Positions 7,352 to 13,782 of a DNA stretch of 13,940 bases are shown piece after piece. The notes beneath the pieces are model-generated. The model was not told the origin of the DNA. It worked only from the letters and a program-made list of their open reading frames with translations, and ran no database searches. Location: contig DDWC01000193.1 in NCBI GenBank assembly GCA_002345475.1, positions 1-13,940 of the forward strand, read 5' to 3'. The stretch's first letter is position 1. Every line of letters starts with the position of its first letter. The DNA is from Firmicutes bacterium UBA2296 (GTDB lineage Bacteria; Bacillota; UBA994). A program made the position numbers and the translations under genes.

Positions 7352-8555
7352 TGTTTGCACCTCCGCTTACAGCTGCACAGGCTTGAGTGAACAGCTGCAG
7401 GAAATGCTCCAGCTCTGCGTTGGAAATTGTCAGTGGTGGCAACAGGCGAATCACAGTCTCATTGGTGACATTGAGCAACAGGCCTTGTTCAAGAGCCAGT
7501 TGCTGAAGCTTCCTGGCGAACAGCCCAACCTCAATCCCCAGCATAAGTCCGCGCCCCCGAACCTCTCCAATAATTTCGGGGTATTTCTGCTGCAGGTCCG
7601 ACAGACCATCCCGGAGCAGTTCCTCGCTGCGACGCACTCCGGCAAGAAAAGCAGGATTGGAAACCCTCCGCAGTACCGCGGCTCCTGCCGCGCAGGCCAC
7701 AGGATTGCCGCCAAAAGTGCTCCCATGCTCACCGGGGGAAAGGACATCCTCCAACCGATCAGCCACGAGAAGTGCGCCAAGGGGCAGTCCGCCCCCCAGG
7801 GACTTGCCCACAGTCATGAGGTCTGGTACCAGGTCAAAGTGTTCGTGGGCGAAGAGGCGTCCGGTACGGCCCAACCCTGTCTGTATTTCATCAGCCACGA
7901 TCAGAGCATCGTGCGCGTTCGCCAGTCGCGTGACTTCTGCAACGAAGTCGTCGTTAAGGGGTCTGACGCCGCTTTCACCCTGTATTACTTCCAGGAATAT
8001 GGCGCAGGTAGTGTCTGTGACAGCGCCGCGCAGGTCCTGCACTGCGTTGATGGGAACGTGTCTTATGCCTGGAACCGTCGGTGAAAAGGGATCTCGATAC
8101 CTGGCTTTGCCCGTCAATGACATGGCTCCGTAGGTCCTGCCGTGAAAACTGTCGAAAAGTGCCACGACGTCGGTTTTGCCCGGTGATTTTGCGTGTCCGT
8201 GTTTGCGCGCCAGCTTGAGTGCCGCTTCGACGGCTTCTGTGCCAGAGTTTGTGAAGAAGACTTTGCCGGCAAAGGTCCCTTCCACCAGCATGCGGGCCAG
8301 GTCAACGACGGCCGGACTGACGAAGAAGTTCGAAAGGTGTATGTATCTTTCCAGCTGGTTATTGATGGCGGCTCTTATCTCCGGGTCAGCATAGCCCAGG
8401 CCGTTAACTGCTATGCCTCCCACCATGTCCAGGTAGCGCCTGCCATCACCGTCTACAAGGTAGCAGCCTTCAGCCTTGTCCACCACGAGAGACATGCGCT
8501 TGTATACGTTAAGCAGATATCGGGAGTCTTCCTGCAACAAACCTGATCCTGTCAT
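7344..8555 (-). CDS. Class III aminotransferase, ArgD-like; probable N-acetyl-L,L-diaminopimelate aminotransferase
   Basis: A PLP-dependent class III (acetylornithine aminotransferase family) enzyme of 403 residues. Visible sites are SGTEA at 104-108 for phosphate binding, FHGRTYGAMS at about 138-147, Asp222 in VADEIQTG contacting the PLP ring, and Lys251 in TVGKSLGGG as the Schiff-base lysine. By sequence alone it would be called ArgD. Its place directly after dapH in a lysine-riboswitch operon argues that it converts N-acetyl-2-amino-6-oxopimelate to N-acetyl-L,L-DAP with glutamate; E. coli ArgD is known to do both the ornithine and the DAP step. B. subtilis uses a class I enzyme (PatA) here, so this is a different solution. 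AGGGAG lies about six bases before the ATG. Three bases separate it from dapH; it overlaps asd by eight. A dual arginine/lysine role is possible. Confidence 0.82.
   Translation of the reverse strand: MTGSGLLQEDSRYLLNVYKRMSLVVDKAEGCYLVDGDGRRYLDMVGGIAVNGLGYADPEIRAAINNQLERYIHLSNFFVSPAVVDLARMLVEGTFAGKVFFTNSGTEAVEAALKLARKHGHAKSPGKTDVVALFDSFHGRTYGAMSLTGKARYRDPFSPTVPGIRHVPINAVQDLRGAVTDTTCAIFLEVIQGESGVRPLNDDFVAEVTRLANAHDALIVADEIQTGLGRTGRLFAHEHFDLVPDLMTVGKSLGGGLPLGALLVADRLEDVLSPGEHGSTFGGNPVACAAGAAVLRRVSNPAFLAGVRRSEELLRDGLSDLQQKYPEIIGEVRGRGLMLGIEVGLFARKLQQLALEQGLLLNVTNETVIRLLPPLTISNAELEHFLQLFTQACAAVSGGANNV
7360..7364 (-). promoter_or_regulatory. Ribosome binding site fixing the asd start
   Basis: GGAGG on the - strand, eight bases before the ATG at 7351 and inside the end of the aminotransferase gene. 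It rules out the in-frame GTG at 7360, whose first base is the last G of this site. Confidence 0.75.
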
Positions 8556-8558
8556 GCC

Positions 8559-9266
8559 CTACTCCCTCAGATCATCCAGCAGTCGGGTCTTTTCGTCCGT
8601 CTGCTGGTCTCGATCCTTTACTATGCGGGCAGGCGATCCTGCCACCACCACGCCGGGGGGCACGTCGCGGGTGACTATGGCTCCAGCGGCCACCACGGCT
8701 CCTTTGCCGACCCTGACGCCTTCCAGAACCACGGCGTTGGCCCCGACGAGGACATTATCCTCTATTATTACGGGTGTCTTGCTGGGTGGCTCAAGGACAC
8801 CGGCGATGACAGCACCGGCGCCGATGTGGACGTTCTCTCCAATCAGGCCTCGGGCTCCCACCACCGCATTCATGTCGATCATGGTGCGAGCCCCGATCTC
8901 AGCCCCGATGTTGATGACGGCACCCATCATGATAACGGCATTTTCCCCGATGAAAACTCGGTCACGGATAACGGCCCCAGGTTCGATGCGGGCCTTTATG
9001 TGCGTAAGATCCAGCAGGGGTATGGCTGAGTTCCTCCGGTCATTTTCCATGACGTAATCTGTTATGCGATCTTTGTATCCATCCAGCAGTTGCTGCACAC
9101 GAAGGGCTTCGCCGAACACCACGCGGCAGTCTCCTTCGCCAAAAACCTTCAAACCGCTGAAGTCGATGTCGCTGAGCTCTCCTTTTAGATATACTTTTAC
9201 AGGAGTAGTCTTGCTCGCGTCCTTAATAAATCGGGCGATTTCGTAGGGGTCTGTCATTTTATCCAT
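8559..9266 (-). CDS. dapH: 2,3,4,5-tetrahydropyridine-2,6-dicarboxylate N-acetyltransferase DapH
   Basis: Transfers acetyl from acetyl-CoA to tetrahydrodipicolinate, opening the acetyl branch of DAP/lysine synthesis. The 235-residue product has the small N-terminal domain of the family (TDPYEIARFIKDASKTTPVK) and a left-handed beta-helix of hexapeptide repeats from about residue 90 to 205, including RVFIGENAVIMMGAVINIGA, IDMNAVVGARG and IEDNVLVGANAVVLEGVRVG. Length matches B. subtilis DapH (YkuQ), and the extended N-terminus separates it from succinyl-type DapD. The start at 9266 follows GAGGAGG at 9274-9280; the longer in-frame reading to 9296 runs into dapB and would place that binding site inside the gene. 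Two bases separate it from the dapB stop. Confidence 0.94.
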   Translation of the reverse strand: MDKMTDPYEIARFIKDASKTTPVKVYLKGELSDIDFSGLKVFGEGDCRVVFGEALRVQQLLDGYKDRITDYVMENDRRNSAIPLLDLTHIKARIEPGAVIRDRVFIGENAVIMMGAVINIGAEIGARTMIDMNAVVGARGLIGENVHIGAGAVIAGVLEPPSKTPVIIEDNVLVGANAVVLEGVRVGKGAVVAAGAIVTRDVPPGVVVAGSPARIVKDRDQQTDEKTRLLDDLRE

Positions 9267-9268
9267 TG

Positions 9269-10060
9269 TTATGCCTCCTCGGTTTTGCTGTGCCAAAGGT
9301 CTTCGGTTGAGTAGATGCCCGGAGGTCGGAGGACCAGCTTGCGTCCAAGTCGCAAGGCGTCGTAGGCGAAGAGCTCCCGCGACAGGGCACTGTGTCTGAT
9401 CTCTATGACTTCGTGCTCACCGGCAAAAATGACGGTGTGGTCGCCGCATATACCGCCTCCCCGCACGGCATGCACGCCAATCTCTGCCTGTTCCCTTGGG
9501 CCACACCGGCCTTCCCGCCCGTACACTTGCTTCAAGTCAGCGTCTGCGGTCTTCGTGATCACTTGGGCGAATAGACATGCGGTACCGCTTGGTGCATCCA
9601 GCTTATGGCGATGGTGTTTCTCGATGATTTCCACATCGAAGCTGCTGCCCAGCCGGGAACGCAGTTCGCGGAGAACGGCCACTACGGTATTGATGCCCAG
9701 AGACGTGTTGGCGGCAGTCAGCACGGGTATTTGCAACCCGCTTTCGCTGATCAGGGCATGGTTCTCATCCGACAGGCCCGTTGTGGCTATGAGGGCAGCT
9801 GCTCCCGTTGACACGGCAAAGGCCAGCAGGTCAGATAAGTTATCGGGATGTGAGAAATCTATGATCAGGTCGACCGGAGGACATGAGAACTCGACTTTTG
9901 GGAGCACAGGGAAGCCATTGGCGAACTTGTCGGGGGTGCGGTCCACGCCGAAGGCGATATGGAAGTCTGGATTGCTGGCCATAGCTCTGACCATGTTCTG
10001 CCCCATTCGGCCGTTAACACCCCATATTGCGCATCTTATGACCTCTCCTGTTCTAGCCAC
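9269..10060 (-). CDS. dapB: 4-hydroxy-tetrahydrodipicolinate reductase DapB
   Basis: Reduces the DapA product to tetrahydrodipicolinate with NAD(P)H. From the chosen start the product has 263 residues. It shows the nucleotide-binding loop GVNGRMGQ (14-21), IDFSHP at about 67-72, ATTG at about 92-95 and the catalytic segment EKHHRHKLDAPSGTA at about 147-161, with the expected His and Lys. The start is uncertain. GTG at 10060 overlaps the dapA stop by eight bases (GTGGCTAG) and has only a weak G-rich sequence upstream; TTG at 10069 is an alternative. The family would predict a start near the ATA codon at 10037-10039, which sits behind a good AGGAG, while the nearby ATG at 10032-10034 is out of frame. 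Function is secure; only the first ten or so residues are in doubt. Confidence 0.93.
   Translation of the reverse strand: MARTGEVIRCAIWGVNGRMGQNMVRAMASNPDFHIAFGVDRTPDKFANGFPVLPKVEFSCPPVDLIIDFSHPDNLSDLLAFAVSTGAAALIATTGLSDENHALISESGLQIPVLTAANTSLGINTVVAVLRELRSRLGSSFDVEIIEKHHRHKLDAPSGTACLFAQVITKTADADLKQVYGREGRCGPREQAEIGVHAVRGGGICGDHTVIFAGEHEVIEIRHSALSRELFAYDALRLGRKLVLRPPGIYSTEDLWHSKTEEA
9274..9280 (-). promoter_or_regulatory. Ribosome binding site fixing the dapH start
   Basis: GAGGAGG on the - strand, seven bases before the ATG at 9266 and within the last codons of dapB. Confidence 0.78.
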
Positions 10061-10940
10061 GGCTGACAAGGCCCCATGCCTGCAGTTCCCTGACCAAGGA
10101 GACTTGTGAGCCCGCCTCCATCTCGCTCAGCGGCGGACGCAGGAGACCGACGTTGTGACCCATGAGGTTGAGAGCGGTCTTCACCGGTATGGGGTTTACT
10201 TCGCTAAACAGCGCGTCAATCAGAGGCAACATGGCCAGTTGCAGTTCCCGGGCCTCTGCGAACATGCCATCCAGGAACATTTGGACTATCTCATGGGTCT
10301 CCTTCGGCAAGACATTGGCCACAACCGATATGACGCCGATGCCGCCCAGCGCCAGCGTAGGTACTATCTGATCATCGTTCCCGGCATAAAGAGCGAAGTC
10401 ATCGCCGCAAAGTTGTGCAATGCGAGCTATCTGGCTGATATCGCCGCTGGCTTCTTTTATGCCGCAAACCAGCGGATGCCCGGCCAGTCGAGCAACAGTC
10501 TCGGGATTCATGTTGAGACCGGTGCGTCCAGGAACGTTATATAAAACACAGGGAATTCCCGCCGCGTCAGCGATGGCAGAGAAGTGTGTCACTAATCCGT
10601 TCTGTGTGGCCTTATTGTAATAAGGTGTAACCAGCAGCAGTCCGTCGGCCCCGGCCTTGGCCGCGAACTGGCTGAGCTCGACGGCTTCAACGGTGTTGTT
10701 GCCGCCCGTGCCGGCAATCACCGGTATGCGTCCGTGAGCGTACTCTGTGGCAGTGCTAATCACCGACTGCTTTTCTTCCCGGCTCATGGTGGCCGACTCG
10801 CCGGTAGTGCCACAGACAATAATCGCGTCGGTACCGCTGCTGACGTGCCAATCTATAAGTTGTCGCAGAGAGTCGTAATTGACTGCGCCATTGATAAACG
10901 GAGTGACCAGAGCTACCCCTGAACCTCTAAACAAGATCAT
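10053..10940 (-). CDS. dapA: 4-hydroxy-tetrahydrodipicolinate synthase DapA
   Basis: Condenses pyruvate with aspartate semialdehyde, the first committed step to DAP and lysine. The 295-residue TIM-barrel protein shows the family landmarks: VALVTPF near the start, CGTTGES at 43-49 (Thr45/Thr46), YNVPGRTG with Tyr134 and Arg139, and the Schiff-base Lys162 in GIKEASGD. The start is ATG at 10940 (MILFRGSGVA), behind GGGAAGGG; a longer open frame to 11024 adds 28 residues with no family match and lies within lysC. The first 14 bases overlap the end of lysC, so the two are coupled. Feedback inhibition by lysine, known for some DapA enzymes, cannot be judged from the sequence. Confidence 0.96.
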   Translation of the reverse strand: MILFRGSGVALVTPFINGAVNYDSLRQLIDWHVSSGTDAIIVCGTTGESATMSREEKQSVISTATEYAHGRIPVIAGTGGNNTVEAVELSQFAAKAGADGLLLVTPYYNKATQNGLVTHFSAIADAAGIPCVLYNVPGRTGLNMNPETVARLAGHPLVCGIKEASGDISQIARIAQLCGDDFALYAGNDDQIVPTLALGGIGVISVVANVLPKETHEIVQMFLDGMFAEARELQLAMLPLIDALFSEVNPIPVKTALNLMGHNVGLLRPPLSEMEAGSQVSLVRELQAWGLVSRG

Positions 10941-12201
10941 GCTGATCCAACCCTTCCCTTTTCCCATCCTGGTATTTGTGGCGGCTGACTGATGCGCCCA
11001 GGCCAAACTCTGCTGCCATAACATTTATTGCTGCCTGGGCGGCCTGAGAACGCATGGTGTAGGAGATACTGATCTCCGAGGTCGATACTTGCAGGAATTC
11101 TATCCTGTGTTTGGCAAAAAGACTGAAAATACGTGCTGCCACACCTGTCTGTGTGCGCATGCCCAATCCCACTGCAGACAACTTGACCAGTTCACTATCG
11201 TAGAGTACCGAGGTGTTGCCTCCGTCAGCAATGACTTCCCCGACAATCTGCCTGATTGCCTGATGGTCAGATTTGTGTGCGGTGAAAGAGAGACTGATAA
11301 CACCGTCAACCGGGGAGGTCTGACTGATCATGTCCACCAGCACATCGGCTGCAGCCAGTTGGGTGAACAGCCGGGCGATGAGGTCGGGTATGTAGGGCAG
11401 GCGGCGCAGGGTCACCATCAGGACCTCCTCGGTGAGTGAAAGACCCGTTACGCCCTGCATTTCAATTTCCGGACCCGGTTCGCCTATGACGGTCCCAGAG
11501 GAGTCCCCTGCACTGTGGGCAACCATAATCGGTACCTTGTAGCGCTGACCAATTTCTACTGAACGAGGTTCCATCACTCTGGCTCCCAGATGGGCCATCT
11601 CCTGGATCTCCTCGTAACTTATCCGCTCAAGCTTACGGGCCGCGGCATATCGCCTTGGATCCACAGAGTATATGCCGGACACATCGGTATAGATTTCGCA
11701 CGGACAGCCAAGGCTGGCGGCCAGAGCCACCGCCGTTGTGTCGCTGCCGCCACGGCCAAGGGTAATGATATCGCCCTCATGGGTTACGCCCTGGAACCCG
11801 GCAATGACCACCGTAGTCCCCGCATCCACAAGTCCCCTTATGCGGTTGGTTTCTATAGCACGGATCTTGCCTTTGGTGTGCCGGCCCCAGGCGGAGATAC
11901 CGGCCTGCCAGCCGGTAAGGGAGGCTGCCTTGATCCCCTCTTCGTTCAGCAACATCGCCAACAGGGCCGCAGATGCCTGCTCCCCCGTAGCCAGCAGCGC
12001 ATCCAGCTCACGCAGTGGAGGATCCGCAGTGGCCATTTTGGCCTGCTCAATAAGCTGGTTGGTGGTCTTACCCATGGCGGAGACTACAACGACCACAGAA
12101 TGTCCCGAATCTACTCGCTGGGCGATCCTGGCGGCGACTTCCCGTATTTTCTCGATGCTCCCCACCGACGAACCTCCGTATTTCTGCACTACTATCGACA
12201 A
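10927..12201 (-). CDS. lysC: Aspartate kinase, lysine-operon type
   Basis: Phosphorylates aspartate, the first step of the aspartate amino-acid pathway. The 424-residue product begins with the kinase signature VVQKYGGSSVGS. It has the catalytic and binding stretches GFQGVTHEGDIITLGRGGSD and YTDVSGIYSVDPR, then RVMEPRSVEIGQRY. Two C-terminal ACT domains follow, one from about residue 260 (VTGLSLTEEVLMVTLRR) and one near 345-410 (AVGLGMRTQTGVAARIF, then EFLQVSTSEISISYTM), as in lysine-sensitive monofunctional enzymes. The start is a TTG at 12201, six bases after AGGGG; it gives MSIVVQKYGG, matching the normal N-terminus, and no ATG is near. B. subtilis LysC makes a second, shorter subunit from an internal start; that was not tested here. 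It is the first gene behind the lysine riboswitch. Confidence 0.96.
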   Translation of the reverse strand: MSIVVQKYGGSSVGSIEKIREVAARIAQRVDSGHSVVVVVSAMGKTTNQLIEQAKMATADPPLRELDALLATGEQASAALLAMLLNEEGIKAASLTGWQAGISAWGRHTKGKIRAIETNRIRGLVDAGTTVVIAGFQGVTHEGDIITLGRGGSDTTAVALAASLGCPCEIYTDVSGIYSVDPRRYAAARKLERISYEEIQEMAHLGARVMEPRSVEIGQRYKVPIMVAHSAGDSSGTVIGEPGPEIEMQGVTGLSLTEEVLMVTLRRLPYIPDLIARLFTQLAAADVLVDMISQTSPVDGVISLSFTAHKSDHQAIRQIVGEVIADGGNTSVLYDSELVKLSAVGLGMRTQTGVAARIFSLFAKHRIEFLQVSTSEISISYTMRSQAAQAAINVMAAEFGLGASVSRHKYQDGKREGLDQHDLV

Positions 12202-12242
12202 AAAGGACCCCTCCTGCCTGGCGTAAAGCCATTGTAAATAAC

Positions 12243-12275
12243 AAAAATAGCCATGAGCAAAAGACTCATGGCTAT
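12243..12275 (-). terminator. Intrinsic terminator of the lysine riboswitch expression platform
   Basis: On the - strand ATAGCCATGAG (12275-12265) pairs fully with CTCATGGCTAT (12257-12247) across a seven-base loop and is followed at once by a T run. It lies between the aptamer and the lysC start, where lysine-bound aptamer should favour it and stop transcription early. An alternative fold of the same RNA uses part of its 5' arm (see the antiterminator entry). Confidence 0.9.
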
Positions 12276-12296
12276 CTGCAGATAGTGTCCTTTTGC
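12257..12296 (-). promoter_or_regulatory. Predicted antiterminator hairpin
   Basis: On the - strand the palindrome CTATCTGCAGATAG (12285-12272) can form an inner hairpin that takes up the first four bases of the terminator's 5' arm. Outside it, GCAAAAGGAC (12296-12287) can pair with GTCTTTTGC (12265-12257) with one bulged G, covering the terminator loop. This fold and the terminator exclude each other. It is a hand prediction without energy calculation. Confidence 0.5.
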
Positions 12297-12301
12297 CCCA
12301 A

Positions 12302-12446
12302 CGCGCCTAAGTGCTCCATTGGTCAATGGGCTACTGACCGATGACAGGACTATATTTCTTAAATATAGCCCCAACACTTCCGTGTTTCGGCGGCAGCCCC
12401 TTTCCCCCGTCGGGTACTCTTGACATGCCGCATCCCCTTAAACGCG
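12302..12446 (-). ncRNA. Lysine riboswitch (L box) aptamer
   Basis: Leader RNA of the lysine operon, a five-stem aptamer that binds lysine. P1 pairs CGCGTTTAAG (12446-12437) with CTTAGGCGCG (12311-12302), ten pairs with two G-U. P2 base is GCGGCA/TGCCGC (12431-12426 with 12395-12390), with the conserved AAGAGTA and GAAAGGGG internal-loop sequences and CGCCGAA after it. P3 is AACAC/GTGTT with a GGAA loop (12386-12373). P4 is GGGCTATATTT/AAATATAGTCC (12371-12361 with 12357-12347), followed by the conserved CTGTCA. P5 is at 12343-12335 with 12325-12317 and is followed by TGGAG. These conserved strings match B. subtilis lysC and T. maritima asd L boxes. P2 and P3 are unusually short. The terminator follows 27 bases downstream. 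Confidence 0.92.
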
Positions 12447-12465
12447 CCGCTTCTCTATTTAGTTA

Positions 12466-12494
12466 TTGATAGATACACTAACACCAATTATGTT
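12466..12494 (+). promoter_or_regulatory. Candidate sigma-A promoter for the M20 amidohydrolase gene
   Basis: TTGATA (12466-12471) and TATGTT (12489-12494) are separated by 17 bases; matches are 5 of 6 and 4 of 6. The start point would be near 12501, giving a leader of about 58 bases. It overlaps the candidate lysC promoter on the other strand. Confidence 0.5.
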
Positions 12495-12503
12495 TCACGT
12501 CAA
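12475..12503 (-). promoter_or_regulatory. Candidate sigma-A promoter for lysC operon
   Basis: On the - strand TTGACG (12503-12498) and TAGTGT (12480-12475) are separated by 17 bases. Transcription would start near 12468, about 20 bases before the riboswitch P1 stem, which is the expected distance. The -35 is good (5 of 6); the -10 is weak (3 of 6). Confidence 0.45.
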
Positions 12504-12558
12504 TGGCCTTTGGTCTACAATGTAAGAAGAGAATTGCTGTGAGAGAGGCGGAAGTGAC

Positions 12559-13782
12559 GTGACAACCATAAGCAATAAATTACTGCGCGAAAGGGCCAGC
12601 CAGTTTGTTTCATACGTGCAAGAGGTCAGAGGGTATCTCCACGAGAACCCGGAAGTGTCCGGCCGGGAATATGAGACTTCTAGTTTCTTACAGAAAGAAC
12701 TTAACGGTATGGGGTTACCCGTCCAACGTGTTTCCGAGACTGGTCTTCTGGCAGTGCTGGAGACAGGGCGTCCAGGACCAACGGTCGCTTTGCGAGCAGA
12801 CATTGACGCTCTTCCCATGTCCGAAAGCCCTGACAATCTTCTCTTCGCCAAGAAATTCGTTTCAAAGCGTCAGGGTGTGGCACACACCTGTGGCCATGAC
12901 GGCCATATGGCCATGCTGTTGGGAGACGCCCGGGTTCTCTGTCAGTCGAAGGACAGCATAAGCGGTCGTGTTCTCTTTTGCTTTGAGGAGGGTGAAGAGA
13001 CCGGGAGTGGCATTGGTGGCATGATGCAGGCTCTCAGCCAGTACGATGTGTCGGCGGTGTGGGGCATACACCTGACTTCTTTCATGGAAACAGGCACCAT
13101 CAGCGTCGACCCAGGGCCTAGAATGGCAGGAGAAACCCAGGTGCATTTCGAAGTGCTCGGCAAAGGCGGACACGGTTCGCGTCCCGACCTTTCGATAAAT
13201 CCGGTCTTCGCTGCGGCACATGTTTTGACCGCCCTGGGGTCAGCCTGGCCCAACCGCATTGATGCCAATGAAACCGTCACTCTGGGAATAGCGACTATTA
13301 ACGGAGGTACGGCGCCCAATATCATTCCAGACCACGTGAAAATTTCTGGAACCCTGCGCTTCTTCAATGTAAGGGAAGGCGCCAAGGCCGTGGAAGTGCT
13401 GAAGCATGTCGCTACCCACGCCGCGAAAGCCCACATGTGTGATGTCCGCTTTGACGATAACGCCTTCCGGATTGGCCCGCCGGTCATTAACGACGCAGAA
13501 CTCAGCGAGTTTGCTGCCAGATGTTTGCGGGATGTTCTACCCGCCGGGGCTGTTGTCAGCCAGGATAAGTGGTATGCTTCCGAGTCCTTCCGTAACTATG
13601 GCGCAAGTTACCCCGCTGTGCTGGCCTTCGTCGGAGCACGCAATCTTCAGCAGGGGATGGGGGCCGAGCATCACAACGTCCATTTCGACATCGATGAAGG
13701 GGCTCTGGAACTAGGCTTGCTGGCGACTGTGAAGTTCGCCACAGAAATGCTGGGGGCAGGGGAGGTGCAAGAGCGTGAATAG
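12559..13782 (+). CDS. M20-family amidohydrolase/peptidase; possible N-acetyl-diaminopimelate deacetylase
   Basis: A 407-residue metal-dependent amidohydrolase of the M20D (HipO/AmaA/IAA-amino-acid hydrolase) type. Visible motifs are LRADIDALPM at 78-87, HTCGHDGHM at 109-117, FEEGEETGSG at 142-151 with the glutamate pair, GIH at 169-171, GKGGHGSRPD in the dimerisation domain and EHHNVHFDIDEG near the C-terminus. The family removes acyl groups from amino acids, including N-acetyl-L,L-DAP (B. subtilis DapL/YkuR). Divergence from a dapH-type lysine operon lacking a deacetylase makes that role attractive, but the family is broad and the gene is outside the riboswitch. A general N-acyl-amino-acid or peptide hydrolase is equally possible by sequence. 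The start is GTG at 12559 behind a GAGAGGCGGAAG region; no better in-frame start exists. It overlaps the next gene by eight bases. Confidence 0.88.
   Translation: MTTISNKLLRERASQFVSYVQEVRGYLHENPEVSGREYETSSFLQKELNGMGLPVQRVSETGLLAVLETGRPGPTVALRADIDALPMSESPDNLLFAKKFVSKRQGVAHTCGHDGHMAMLLGDARVLCQSKDSISGRVLFCFEEGEETGSGIGGMMQALSQYDVSAVWGIHLTSFMETGTISVDPGPRMAGETQVHFEVLGKGGHGSRPDLSINPVFAAAHVLTALGSAWPNRIDANETVTLGIATINGGTAPNIIPDHVKISGTLRFFNVREGAKAVEVLKHVATHAAKAHMCDVRFDDNAFRIGPPVINDAELSEFAARCLRDVLPAGAVVSQDKWYASESFRNYGASYPAVLAFVGARNLQQGMGAEHHNVHFDIDEGALELGLLATVKFATEMLGAGEVQERE

Noticed and set aside
7074..8084. 336-codon open frame on the + strand opposite asd and the aminotransferase
   Set aside because: It crosses the junction of two certain - strand genes and shows no recognisable domain. 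It is a shadow frame.
9405..10109. 234-codon open frame on the + strand opposite dapB
   Set aside because: Low-complexity Ser/Thr/Pro/Arg-rich translation opposite a certain gene; no start signal. The similar frames at 11590-12237 and 12942-13487 were rejected for the same reason.
10941..11024. Upstream extension of dapA
   Set aside because: The added residues have no family match and overlap lysC; the start at 10940 has a good binding site.
12202..12468. T-box leader as an alternative to the lysine riboswitch
   Set aside because: No T-box sequence (TGGNACCGCG) or specifier stem is seen, while the L-box core strings and a ten-pair P1 are present.
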